Under the pieces are notes generated by a model. It did not search any database and was not told where the DNA came from. It worked only from the letters and a program-made list of their open reading frames with translations. From assembly GCA_002684655.1 (NCBI GenBank), contig NYVR01000052.1, positions 1 to 55,808 of the forward strand: DNA of 55,808 nt. Reading direction: 5' to 3'. The translations under genes and the position numbers were made by a program. This DNA comes from Planctomycetota bacterium. GTDB lineage: Bacteria; Planctomycetota; UBA1135; UBA2386. Below, piece by piece: positions 34,961 to 43,961 of this stretch (within the stretch, counting starts at the first letter, position 1; the number at the start of each line of letters is the position of its first letter).

Positions 34961-36904
34961 ATGACCCAAAGCCAAATCCAACTCACCCTCCCAGACGGCT
35001 CCGTGCGCGAATATGCAGCGGGCACTACGGGGCTCCAAGTTGCCGCGTCGATCGGCAAGGGGCTGGCCAAGGCTGCCGTGGTCATCGAGTTGGACGGCGA
35101 GGTGCGCAGCTTGCAGCTACCGATCGATGCGTCGGCGTCCATCAAGATCCATACGCGCGAGAGCAGCGAGGGGCTGATGGTGCTGCGTCACTCAGCTGCG
35201 CACGTCATGGCCGACGCGATCAAGCGGATCCGACCCAACGCCAAGCTCTGGAAGGGGCCGCCGATCGAGGATCCACGCTACGGCTTCTACTACGACATCG
35301 ACTTCGGTGACGAGCCGATCAGTCAGGATGACTTCGCCGAGATCGAGCGGTTGATGCGCGAGATCATCAAGCAGGACGTGCCGTTCACGCTGTCTACCCT
35401 GGAGCGCGCAGAGGCGCGCGCGCTGATGGTCGAGAACGGCGAAACCTACAAGGTGGCCATCATCGATAAGCTCCCCGAGGACGCGACGATCACCTTTTGG
35501 ACCAACGAACCGTTCGTAGACCTATGCAAGGGGCCGCACGTGCCGTCGACCGGGTCGATCGGCGCCGGCGTCGCGGTGCTGTCGCTCGCGGGCGCCTACT
35601 TTGAAGGGGACGCCGGCAACAAGATGCTGACGCGCATCTACGGGCACGCGTTCGCGGACAAAAAGGCGATGGAGGCGCATCGCAAGAACCTAGAGGAGGC
35701 GCAGAAACGCGATCACCGTCGGCTCGGCGTAGACCTCGACCTGTTCTCGACCATGGGGGACCTCGGCGCGGGCCTGATCCTGTGGCACCCAAAGGGCGGC
35801 TTCGTGCGGCACAAGGTCGAGGAGTTCTGGCGCCACCAGCACCTCGACGGTGGCTACGACTTCGTCAACTCGCCGCACATCGCTAAGCGCGACCTGTGGG
35901 CGACCTCGGGTCACCTCGACTTCTACAAAGAGTCCATGTATTCGGGCATCGATATCGACGGCTCCGAATACCTCCTCAAGCCGATGAACTGCCCGTTCCA
36001 CGTGCAGATCTTCAAGTCGAAGCGCCGCAGTTACCGCGAGCTGCCGTTTCGGTGGGCAGAGCTCGGGACGGTCTACCGCTATGAGAACCAGGGGTCGCTG
36101 CACGGACTGCTGCGCGTGCGCGGCTTCACGCAGGACGACGCGCACCTCTTCCTGCGTGAAGACCAGGTTGAGGAAGAGATCACGCGGTGCCTGCACTTTG
36201 TCATCGACATGCTGCGGGCTTTCGGCTTCGAGGAGTACGAGATGAACCTGTCGACGCGCCCAGAAAAGAGCGTCGGCGATGACGCGGGCTGGGAGAAGGC
36301 GACCAACGCGCTCCGTGTTGCGCTCGAGTCGGTCGGGCTGGGCTATGTGATCGACGAAGGCGGCGGCGCGTTTTACGGGCCGAAGATCGACGTCAAGATT
36401 AAGGACAGCTTGGGTCGCACGTGGCAGTGCTCGACCATCCAGTGCGACTTCAGTTTGCCCGAGCGCTTCGACATGAACTACGTCGACGCGGACGGCAACA
36501 AGACGCGACCGGTCATGGTCCACCGGGCGCTGCTCGGCTCTATCGAGCGGTTCTTCGGGGTGCTGGTCGAGCACTACGGCGGCGCGTTTCCGGTCTGGCT
36601 GGCGCCGACGCAAGCGGTGGTCTTGTCTGTCGGGGAGCGGCACGCTGACGCCGCCGAGGCGCTCGCGCGGCGCTGTAAAGAGCAGCGTCTCCGTGTCGAC
36701 GCCGACACCAGCGGTTGGAAGATCGGCGCCAAGATCCGCCACCATCTCTGGCAGGAAAAGATTCCGCTCGTAGCTGTGCTTGGCGACAACGAGATCGACG
36801 CGGGCACGGTCGCTGTTCGTTCGCGCAAAGACGGCGACCTCGGCACGATGACGATCGAAGAGTTCTCCGAGATGCTGCGCAAGCACGAGCGCGAGCGCTG
36901 CTGA
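34961..36904 (+). CDS. thrS: Threonine--tRNA ligase
   Basis: The 647-residue enzyme charges tRNA-Thr. Domain order is normal: N-terminal TGS domain (LTLPDGSVREYAAG), editing domain with the HSAAHVMADAIKRI motif, class II catalytic core (motif 2 FRWAELGTVYRYENQGSLHGLLRVRGF, zinc ligand C344 in MNCPFH), motif 3 (HRALLGSIERFFGVLVE) and an anticodon-binding domain at the end. It is followed, after a decayed gene fragment, by infC, the familiar thrS-infC neighbourhood. Confidence 0.97.
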   Translation: MTQSQIQLTLPDGSVREYAAGTTGLQVAASIGKGLAKAAVVIELDGEVRSLQLPIDASASIKIHTRESSEGLMVLRHSAAHVMADAIKRIRPNAKLWKGPPIEDPRYGFYYDIDFGDEPISQDDFAEIERLMREIIKQDVPFTLSTLERAEARALMVENGETYKVAIIDKLPEDATITFWTNEPFVDLCKGPHVPSTGSIGAGVAVLSLAGAYFEGDAGNKMLTRIYGHAFADKKAMEAHRKNLEEAQKRDHRRLGVDLDLFSTMGDLGAGLILWHPKGGFVRHKVEEFWRHQHLDGGYDFVNSPHIAKRDLWATSGHLDFYKESMYSGIDIDGSEYLLKPMNCPFHVQIFKSKRRSYRELPFRWAELGTVYRYENQGSLHGLLRVRGFTQDDAHLFLREDQVEEEITRCLHFVIDMLRAFGFEEYEMNLSTRPEKSVGDDAGWEKATNALRVALESVGLGYVIDEGGGAFYGPKIDVKIKDSLGRTWQCSTIQCDFSLPERFDMNYVDADGNKTRPVMVHRALLGSIERFFGVLVEHYGGAFPVWLAPTQAVVLSVGERHADAAEALARRCKEQRLRVDADTSGWKIGAKIRHHLWQEKIPLVAVLGDNEIDAGTVAVRSRKDGDLGTMTIEEFSEMLRKHERERC

Positions 36905-37174
36905 GCGCTGCGCGCAAGCGCAACCAGCGCTGGCCTGCCGCTCCCGCTGGACCTGTCGGTGATCGGGATGAGCGGGTGCAGTCAGCTGGTCGATGCGCAG
37001 GTGATCGACTTCGTCGCAGGCGCCGGCGGCGCCGCTTCGTGGACCTGGACGTTGCCGAGCCAGCCGAGCTTGTTTGGCGCCGTTTTCTATAACCAAGCGT
37101 TCGCGATCGACCCGGCCGCGAACGCCTTTGGCTGGACCGTGACGAACGGCGGCGTTGGCACCGTCGGCTTCTGA
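36905..37174 (+). pseudogene. Remnant of a secreted surface-protein C-terminal domain
   Basis: The frame in phase with thrS is open between the thrS stop and a TGA at 37172-37174. From about 36935 it reads LPLPLDLSVIGMSGCSQLV, then SWTWTLPSQPSLFGAVFYNQAFAIDPAANAFGWTVTNGG and VGTVGF. This pattern (a short Cys-containing start, 'LPxxPxLxGxxFYxQAxxxDPxANxxG', a Gly-rich end) is what I know from the C-termini of large secreted planctomycete proteins. No upstream domains, start codon or signal peptide exist, so it is read as a leftover 3' end. Continuity with thrS looks coincidental. Confidence 0.55.
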
Positions 37175-37256
37175 GGTGACGGCATCGTAGCGGGGACGAT
37201 TTCGTTGGCAGGACGGCTGGAATCGACCGCTCGCGCGGTGGGACTTCGATACGGCG

Positions 37257-37285
37257 TTGCGGTGGAGCCGGGCGCAATTTATCCT
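37257..37285 (+). promoter_or_regulatory. Possible promoter of infC
   Basis: TTGCGG (37257-37262), a 17-base spacer and TATCCT (37280-37285) lie about 95 bases before the infC start, downstream of the decayed fragment. Spacing is ideal and the boxes are moderate matches. Confidence 0.35.
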
Positions 37286-37380
37286 CTGGAGTGCACGAAG
37301 GCCTTCTGAGCGCCTTCGATGCTCATCGCCCACCTTTTCCAAGGAGATCCACATCCAAGTGCAGCAGTTTAAGAGGCTTC

Positions 37381-37920
37381 ATGCCCAGGCCTGATCCGCG
37401 TCGTCGCCCCCCTCAGGATCGAGGCCCGCGTATCAACCATCAGATTCGGATCCGGCAGATCCGCGTCATTGACGAAGAAAACCAACAGCTCGGCGTCTTG
37501 GATACGGCCGATGCGTTGGCCCTGGCCGTCCGTAAGGGACTCGACCTCGTAGAAATTGCCCCAAACCAGCGGCCGCCCGTCTGCCGCATCATGGACTACG
37601 GCAAGTTCAAGTATGAGGAGAAGAAGAAAGAGCAAGCCAGCCGCCGCAAGCAGCACCAGGTGCAGGTCAAGGAGCTTCGTGTCCGTCCGGGCACCGGAGA
37701 GCACGACCTCCAGACCAAGGTGAAGCGCGCGCGCGACTTCCTCGAAGGAGGAGACAAGGTGCTCGTTTGCTGCCTGTTCCGAGGCCGTCAGATGGCGCAC
37801 AAGGACGTCGGTGAGCAAGTGATCATGGAGGTGGTCAAGCACCTCGCCGACGTCGCCAAGATCGAGGCTCCATTGCGGCAGGAAGGCCGTCGCATGGTCC
37901 TCATGCTCGCCAAGAAGTAG
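37381..37920 (+). CDS. infC: Translation initiation factor IF-3
   Basis: The 179-residue protein binds the 30S subunit and proofreads start-codon selection. The N-domain (INHQIRIRQIRVIDEENQQLGVLDTADAL) and linker (KYEEKKKEQASRRKQ) are followed by the C-domain (VKELRVRPGTGEHDLQTKVKRARDFL, FRGRQMAH). The ATG at 37381 with AAGAGG four bases upstream is the best start; the frame extends to 37291 without homology. A stronger AAGGAG at 37341-37346 points at an overlapping tiny frame (see findings). Unlike the usual infC-rpmI-rplT order, no L35 or L20 gene follows. Confidence 0.95.
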   Translation: MPRPDPRRRPPQDRGPRINHQIRIRQIRVIDEENQQLGVLDTADALALAVRKGLDLVEIAPNQRPPVCRIMDYGKFKYEEKKKEQASRRKQHQVQVKELRVRPGTGEHDLQTKVKRARDFLEGGDKVLVCCLFRGRQMAHKDVGEQVIMEVVKHLADVAKIEAPLRQEGRRMVLMLAKK

Positions 37921-38043
37921 GTCCGCGTTCGGCTGTTCCCCAGCGGGCGTGCGCCGCTCCGCTCGTGGCTCAGGCGCTTTCGCGGGGTGGTGGCTCCTGT
38001 CGGTCGCCGTCGGGCGTTACCCTCGACACCAGAGATCCCGGTC

Positions 38044-41000
38044 ATGCAAGCTCCCGATTTCGAAGAAGTGTTCGGCCTGAACGCCGCCTATGCGGAGAAG
38101 GTCTACGGTGACTATCTTGAGGCGCCGGATTCGGTGCCGGCCGAGTGGCGCAGCTGGTTCGAAGCGGAGCTGCCGCCCGAACAGCGCGCGGTGGCCAAGC
38201 CAAAGGCCGCGCCGAAGCCGGTGCCCGCCGCTGTGAAGGCCGAAGACGGCGACGATTTGACGGCCCTCACGGGCGTCGCAGGCAAGATCGTCCGCAACAT
38301 GTCGGAGAGCCTGAGCGTGCCGACGGCAACGTCGACCCGTGAGGTCGGCGTCAAGGTGCTGGAGGAGAACAGGCACTCCGTCAATCGCCACCAGCTCGGG
38401 CAATACATGCCCAAGGTCAGCTTTACCCACTTGATCGGCTGGGCGATGGTCCAGTCGATCCTGCGGGTGCCGTCGATGGCTGCTCAGTATGTCGAGCAGG
38501 ACGGCAAGCCGTTCCGGCGGCTGGGCAGGTCGCTCAACGTCGGCATCGCTGTGGATCTGCCGGGTAAAGACGGCCGGCGCAGCCTCGTGGTGCCGAACAT
38601 CAAGGACTGCGCCAACCTCGACTTCGCTGGCTTCTTCGCGGCGTTCAACGATCAGATCCGGAAGTCGCGCTCAGGGAAGCTGACGCCAGACGACTTCGCG
38701 GATACGACCTGCACGCTGACAAACCCTGGGACGATCGGCACCGTCAGCTCGCTGCCTCGCTTGATGACGGGCCAGAGCTTCATCATGGCCACGGGGGCCA
38801 TCACGGTCCCGGGGGCGTTTCAGGGCGCGGCGGCAGAGACGCTGACCGAGCTCGGCGTCGCCCGGGTCATGACCCTCACCAGCACATACGATCACAGGGT
38901 CATCCAGGGAGCGGAGTCGGGCCAGTTCCTGGATTGGATGCATAAGCTGTTGCTTGGCGAGGAGGGCTTCTACGACGACATCTTCCGCTCATTGCGGGTC
39001 CCGTATCAGCCGGTGCGCAACAGCGTTGACCGACGGCCGCCGCTGGGGTCCAGCCTGCGTGAGTCGGAGAACCTGGAGCGTGCCGCGGGCGTGATGACCT
39101 ACATCCGCAGCTACCGGGTCAGGGGCCACGTGCTCGCGAAGCTCGATCCGCTGACGTTTGAGCCAAAGGACCAGCCCGAGCTAGATATGGCCAGCTACGG
39201 GCTGTCGATCTGGGACAAGGAGCGGACTTTTTACAGCGACGGGGTCACGCCGAAACCCTTCGCGACCCTGCGCGAGATCCAGGAGACGCTGCACCTGACC
39301 TACTGTCGCAACGTCGGCGTCGAGTTCATGCATATCGCTGATCAAGAGCCGCGGCAGTGGCTGCGAGAGCGCATGGAGGCCAACCGTAACGAGGAGGAGC
39401 TCGACACCGATGCCCAGCTCAGGATCCTCGACAAGCTGGTTGAGGCCGAAGCTTTCGAGCAGTTCCTGCACACGCGCTTCGTCGGCCACAAGCGCTTCTC
39501 GTTGGAGGGCGGGGAGACCCTGGTGCCGACGATTGACGCCTTGTTGGATAAGGCCGCAGACCTCGGCGTCTCGCGGGCGGTGATCGGCATGGCGCACCGG
39601 GGGCGGCTCAACGTGCTCGCGCACGTCATGAAGAAGCCGCTCACCAAGATCTTTGGCGAGTTCGAAGGGTGGCTAGACCCTTCGATGACCGAGGGGTCGG
39701 GAGACGTGAAATATCACCTCGGTGAGTCGGGGGACTACACGACGCGCTCGGGCAAGACCGTCGCGTTGGAGCTCGCGTGCAACCCGAGCCACCTCGAGGC
39801 GGTCAACCCCGTCGTGGAGGGTATGGCGCGGGCGCGCCAGGACCAGCTCGTCGGCTCCGTTGAGGTCGAGCAAGATGCCTACGACGCCGTCCTGCCGATC
39901 CTCGTGCACGGTGACGCAGCGTTCTCGGGACAGGGGGTCGTCTTCGAGACCCTGCAGATGTCTCAGCTACAGGGATACCGCACCGGCGGAACGATCCACA
40001 TCGTCGTCAACAACCAGATCGGCTACACGACGTCGCCGCACGATTCGCGCAGCACGCCCTTCTGCACAGACGTCGCCAAGGCGATCCAGGTGCCCATCTT
40101 CCACGTCAACGGCGACGACCCTTTGGCCGCGGCTCGGATGATTCGGCTGGCGATGGAATACCGCGCAAAGTTCCACACCGACGTCGTGCTCGACGTCGTC
40201 TGCTACCGACGACATGGCCACAACGAGGGCGACGAGCCGAGCTATACGCAGCCGCTGCTCTACGCCGCGATCGAGTCTCACCCAACGGTGCGTACGAGCT
40301 ACCAGGACTACTTGGTTCGCAAGAAAGTGCTCACGGCAGAGGACGTCGCGACCTACGACGACAAGGTCCAGGCGCGCCTCAAAGAGTCTCTCGACTCAGT
40401 GCGCGCGTCCGAACCGCCGGCCGTCGTCCTCGGCGACGCGGCTGCAGAGCAGGAGTGGTCGCCGCCGGCTGACCGGCCCTCCGCAGCGCAGCTGGTCGCG
40501 TGGAGCGATCGCATGCTCGACTGGCCGGAGACGTTCACGCCGCACCCCAAGATCAAGGGTGTCCTTGGGCGTCGCGCCGACATGGTCGCCGGCAAGCTGC
40601 CGATTGACTTCGCGACCTGCGAGGCCTTGGCGTTCGCGAGCCTCGTGTGTCGCGGTGTCCCTGTGCGGCTCGCGGGCCAAGATTCGGGGCGAGGCACGTT
40701 CAGCCAGCGGCACGCCGCGCTCTACGACTTCAAGAACGCCGCTCGGTTCGTGCCCTTGGCCCGCATGGAAGAGCAGCAAGCTGACTTCTGCGCGGTCGAC
40801 TCGCTGCTGAGCGAAGAGGCTGCGTTGGGCTTCGAATACGGCTACAGCGTCGTCTCGCCAAAGGGGCTGCTGTTGTGGGAGGCGCAGTTCGGCGACTTCG
40901 TCAACGGGGCGCAGATCCAGATCGATCAGTTCCTCGCTGCCGGCGACGCCAAGTGGCAGCAACAGTCCTCGGTCGGGTTGCTGCTCCCGCACGGCTATGA

Positions 41001-41604
41001 CGGACAAGGTCCAGAGCACAGCTCCGCCCGTCTGGAGCGCTTCCTGCAGCTGTGCGCTGAGAACAACATGCGCGTCGCGATGCCCTCGTGCGCCGCGAGC
41101 TACTACCATCTGCTCCGCGCGCAGGCGTTGGACCCTAACCGCAAGCCGCTCGTGGTGATGACCACGAAGAGCCTGCTGCGCCAAAAGAACGCCGGCTCGT
41201 CCCTCGCGGACCTTGTGGATCACCCGTTCCGCGCTGTCCTCGACGACGACTCGGTCACAGACCCCGGACAGGTTCGTCGCGTCGTCGTCTGCTCGGGCAA
41301 AGTGTTCTACGACCTACACGCCGCTCGGGGCGACGACCGCTCGGTCGCGCTGGTTCGCGCCGAGCTGCTCTATCCGTGGCCAGCGTCGGCGATGCAGGCG
41401 TTGCGCGGTCGCTACCAGGGCGCGGAGTTTGTCTGGTGCCAAGAAGAGCCTGAGAACATGGGTTCGTGGCAGTTCGTCCGAGACCGCTTCGATTGGTCGG
41501 ACCACGTCTGCCGGCGGGCCGCCGCCAGCCCGGCGACCGGCTCCTTGCAGCGTCACAAGGCTGAGCAGGCCGCGGTCGTCGCCAACGCCGTCTCCAAACA
41601 CTGA
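38044..41604 (+). CDS. kgd: Multifunctional 2-oxoglutarate dehydrogenase/decarboxylase, fused E2-E1 (Kgd/OdhA type)
   Basis: The 1186-residue enzyme oxidatively decarboxylates 2-oxoglutarate in the TCA cycle. It opens with the E1o N-terminal motif (NAAYAEKVYGDYLEAPDSVPAEWRSWF). An acyltransferase (E2) catalytic domain without a lipoyl domain follows (about residues 80-320; H284 in DHRVIQGAESGQFL). The thiamine-dependent E1 comes next (about 345-1186; GMAHRGRLNVLAHV, HGDAAFSGQGVVFE, VCYRRHGHNEGDEPSYTQP). This is the architecture known from Mycobacterium Kgd and Corynebacterium OdhA. The start at 38044 (MQAPDFEEVFG) fits better than 37987. Lipoylated E2 and E3 partners are not in the window. 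Confidence 0.93.
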   Translation: MQAPDFEEVFGLNAAYAEKVYGDYLEAPDSVPAEWRSWFEAELPPEQRAVAKPKAAPKPVPAAVKAEDGDDLTALTGVAGKIVRNMSESLSVPTATSTREVGVKVLEENRHSVNRHQLGQYMPKVSFTHLIGWAMVQSILRVPSMAAQYVEQDGKPFRRLGRSLNVGIAVDLPGKDGRRSLVVPNIKDCANLDFAGFFAAFNDQIRKSRSGKLTPDDFADTTCTLTNPGTIGTVSSLPRLMTGQSFIMATGAITVPGAFQGAAAETLTELGVARVMTLTSTYDHRVIQGAESGQFLDWMHKLLLGEEGFYDDIFRSLRVPYQPVRNSVDRRPPLGSSLRESENLERAAGVMTYIRSYRVRGHVLAKLDPLTFEPKDQPELDMASYGLSIWDKERTFYSDGVTPKPFATLREIQETLHLTYCRNVGVEFMHIADQEPRQWLRERMEANRNEEELDTDAQLRILDKLVEAEAFEQFLHTRFVGHKRFSLEGGETLVPTIDALLDKAADLGVSRAVIGMAHRGRLNVLAHVMKKPLTKIFGEFEGWLDPSMTEGSGDVKYHLGESGDYTTRSGKTVALELACNPSHLEAVNPVVEGMARARQDQLVGSVEVEQDAYDAVLPILVHGDAAFSGQGVVFETLQMSQLQGYRTGGTIHIVVNNQIGYTTSPHDSRSTPFCTDVAKAIQVPIFHVNGDDPLAAARMIRLAMEYRAKFHTDVVLDVVCYRRHGHNEGDEPSYTQPLLYAAIESHPTVRTSYQDYLVRKKVLTAEDVATYDDKVQARLKESLDSVRASEPPAVVLGDAAAEQEWSPPADRPSAAQLVAWSDRMLDWPETFTPHPKIKGVLGRRADMVAGKLPIDFATCEALAFASLVCRGVPVRLAGQDSGRGTFSQRHAALYDFKNAARFVPLARMEEQQADFCAVDSLLSEEAALGFEYGYSVVSPKGLLLWEAQFGDFVNGAQIQIDQFLAAGDAKWQQQSSVGLLLPHGYDGQGPEHSSARLERFLQLCAENNMRVAMPSCAASYYHLLRAQALDPNRKPLVVMTTKSLLRQKNAGSSLADLVDHPFRAVLDDDSVTDPGQVRRVVVCSGKVFYDLHAARGDDRSVALVRAELLYPWPASAMQALRGRYQGAEFVWCQEEPENMGSWQFVRDRFDWSDHVCRRAAASPATGSLQRHKAEQAAVVANAVSKH

Positions 41605-42629
41605 TGCGCCGCCTCCTGTTCGTCGCCTCGCTCATCCTCGCAGGGTGCGCGCTGCCGCCCACGGTCGATGACGTCACGGCTGAACTCGCGTGGATGACCC
41701 AGCGGTTCCTCGGGAAACTCTCCGACGAGCAGCGCGCGCTCGCGCAGCGCTCGCTCACCGACGGCGAGGCCGTCAAATGGCACTTCGTGCCTGGCCGTTA
41801 CGCAGGCGTCGAGATGTCGGCGCTCGACCACGGTCAGCGTGAGGCCGCGCACGACGTCTTGCGCACGATGCTAAGCGCGTCCGGCTTCGCCAAGTCCATG
41901 GCGATCGTTGACCTCGAGCGGGTGTTGTTCGAGCGGGACTCCCGACCCGGTAAGCCCGCGTCGCACCGCGATCCAGGCCGCTACGCCCTGTTGATCTGTG
42001 GCGATCCTGGCGCCGACGACTTCTCGGTGCGGTTCCAGGGACACCATCTCTCACTTCGCATGATGGTGATCGGCGGCGTGCTCGTGGCGCACACGCCGCA
42101 CTTCCTCGGGACCAACCCGCACCGTGTCCCTGCGCGATGGGCGCGCACAGCGCCTCTGGGGCGCGAAGAGGACCTCGCCCGTGAACTCCTCGCGATGCTC
42201 ACGCCGGCGCAGCTGGCGACCGCTGTGTTCGACGACGTGGCGCCGAACGACGTGCTGCTGGGCCCCGGCAAGGCGCCGACGGCGATCGGGCCGCGGCAGG
42301 GCTTGGCTTGGGGTGACATGCTTGACGACCAGCGGGAGAAGCTCTGGGAGCTCTTGGAGCTGCACGTCGGCGCGCTGCGCGGCCCGATAGCCGCCCAGGA
42401 GCTGTCGCGGATCCGGGCGCGCGATATGGACTCGTTAGTGTTCGGCTGGGCGGGCTCGACGGAAGAGGGCAAAGGCCACTACTACCGGATCCACGGCGAG
42501 CGCTTCGCGGTCGAATACGACTGCACGCAGAACAACGCAGACCACGTGCATGTGGTCTGGCGCGATTTCGATCGGGACATGGGCGGAGATGTCCTCCGCG
42601 ACCACCTGCGCGCGCACCACGGCTCCTAA
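41604..42629 (+). CDS. DUF3500-like lipoprotein
   Basis: The 341-residue protein has a lipoprotein signal (LFVASLILAGC). Its features recall the DUF3500 family: YALLICGDPGADDFSVRFQGHHLSLRMMVIGG, HTPHFLGTNPHRV, then YYRIHGERFAVEYDCTQNNADHVHVVWRDFDRDMGGDVLRDHL at the C-terminus. Function is unknown. The His/Asp-rich end could bind metal, which is an inference. Its ATG overlaps the kgd stop by one base (TGATG), suggesting translational coupling to kgd. Confidence 0.8.
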   Translation: MRRLLFVASLILAGCALPPTVDDVTAELAWMTQRFLGKLSDEQRALAQRSLTDGEAVKWHFVPGRYAGVEMSALDHGQREAAHDVLRTMLSASGFAKSMAIVDLERVLFERDSRPGKPASHRDPGRYALLICGDPGADDFSVRFQGHHLSLRMMVIGGVLVAHTPHFLGTNPHRVPARWARTAPLGREEDLARELLAMLTPAQLATAVFDDVAPNDVLLGPGKAPTAIGPRQGLAWGDMLDDQREKLWELLELHVGALRGPIAAQELSRIRARDMDSLVFGWAGSTEEGKGHYYRIHGERFAVEYDCTQNNADHVHVVWRDFDRDMGGDVLRDHLRAHHGS

Positions 42630-42638
42630 TCGCGGCGA

Positions 42639-43898
42639 TCAGCCCGCGGCAGTCTCTCGCAACACCTCTTCGGCCGCGTTGCGACCAGCCAGCATCGCGC
42701 CCTGAATCGACGGCGTGGCGAGGTGGTCGCCGCACACGACGACGCCGTTCTGGGCGCGCTCGAAGCCAGGTCGTGACATAACGGCTCCTGAGGATCTTAG
42801 GACCGGGAGGGCGCGCGGCACCGCTGAGTTACGCAGGTGCTGCCATTCGTCGACGGTGTCGCCGAACCAGGCGCGGAGGTCCGCGCGCACCTTGTTGTGC
42901 ACGTCTTCGCTCGCGTCTCCGAGCACGGTCGCGGAGACGAGGTGGTGTCCAGGAGGCGCATACGAGGCCTGGATGACGCTGGGCACGCACACGTGCAGGG
43001 CGGTGCCGCTGCCGGTTCCGTTCAGCAGCAGCAAACGCGGCGTGAACGGCGGCGGTCCTGCGACGGCGAAGTAGACGCATGTCGTGGCGCGGTGCCCAGA
43101 CGGCGGCGGAGTGCCAGCGAGATCCGCTGCCGCCGAGCCTTCAGTCGCGACGATCACGGCGGCGGCGTCTACGTGGGTGCCGTCTGCTAGGACGACGTGG
43201 CGCGCGCGCGCGGTGCGAACCGCCGTCTTCAGCCGGATAGATCCTGGCTTGAGCCCAGCAGCCAGCTGTCTGGGGATCGCGCCGATGCCGTCGCGTGGCA
43301 AGGTGGCTGCTCCGGTCGCGAACATGCGGAACAAGAACGCGAAGTAGTCTGCTGGCACCGCGAGGTCGGGGTCGAGCGTGACGCCCTGGAAAAACGGCCG
43401 AAAGAATGACGCTTGCAGCGACTCCGAGATGCCCGATCCCTTGAGGATGTCGTTGGCGCTCCCGGTCGCGGGGGGGTGAGACAGCAGCGCTCGGCGAAGC
43501 CTGTAAGCGCGGAGCGCGTCTCGCAGGCTGAGGGTTCCTGATAGCAGCGACTGGATCGCGGTCCATGGCTCGCGGAAAGGATCCGCGATCACGCGCACGC
43601 CTTTGTTTGTCTGGATTGCGCTGCCGGAGCGGAAGGCTGCGAGCGCCAGCGCGTCGAGGTCGAGACGCGCGCGCACCTCGGAGTAGGAGGTCAATAAGAC
43701 CTGGAATCCGCGGTCCAACAGGAAGCCGTCTTGCACGTCGGTGGCGATTCTGCCGCCGACGCGGTCATGCTGGTCGAAAACCGTGACGTCTCTGCCGGCT
43801 TCGTGGAGGCGAAGCGCACAGCAGAGACCGCTCAGGCCGGCGCCGATGACGATCACCGGTTGTGATGGAGAGGAGGCGGACGGATGCGGCATCACCAT
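42639..43898 (-). CDS. FAD-dependent oxidoreductase (amine oxidase / carotenoid desaturase-like)
   Basis: The 419-residue flavoprotein has the N-terminal dinucleotide-binding motif VIVIGAGLSGLCCALRLHEAG and the DQHDRVGGRIATD continuation typical of amine oxidase and desaturase-like enzymes. The C-terminal FAD motif is VVVCGDHLATPSIQGAMLAGRNAAEEV. The substrate is not predictable. It is divergent from the cryptochrome gene across a 63-base gap, a pairing that may reflect shared light-responsive control. The first Met (43898) is used; a second lies two codons in. Confidence 0.88.
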   Translation of the reverse strand: MVMPHPSASSPSQPVIVIGAGLSGLCCALRLHEAGRDVTVFDQHDRVGGRIATDVQDGFLLDRGFQVLLTSYSEVRARLDLDALALAAFRSGSAIQTNKGVRVIADPFREPWTAIQSLLSGTLSLRDALRAYRLRRALLSHPPATGSANDILKGSGISESLQASFFRPFFQGVTLDPDLAVPADYFAFLFRMFATGAATLPRDGIGAIPRQLAAGLKPGSIRLKTAVRTARARHVVLADGTHVDAAAVIVATEGSAAADLAGTPPPSGHRATTCVYFAVAGPPPFTPRLLLLNGTGSGTALHVCVPSVIQASYAPPGHHLVSATVLGDASEDVHNKVRADLRAWFGDTVDEWQHLRNSAVPRALPVLRSSGAVMSRPGFERAQNGVVVCGDHLATPSIQGAMLAGRNAAEEVLRETAAG

Positions 43899-43961
43899 GA
43901 GTATCGCAGAGGTCCGTGAAGCGGTTGCATACGCGCTGGGCCAACCGGCGAAAGACTGCGC

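Noticed and set aside
37172-37174. A third selenocysteine UGA in the fragment after thrS
   Set aside because: The residue position is the natural end of that domain type (after VGTVGF), no redox fold is present, and the following residues show no family pattern.
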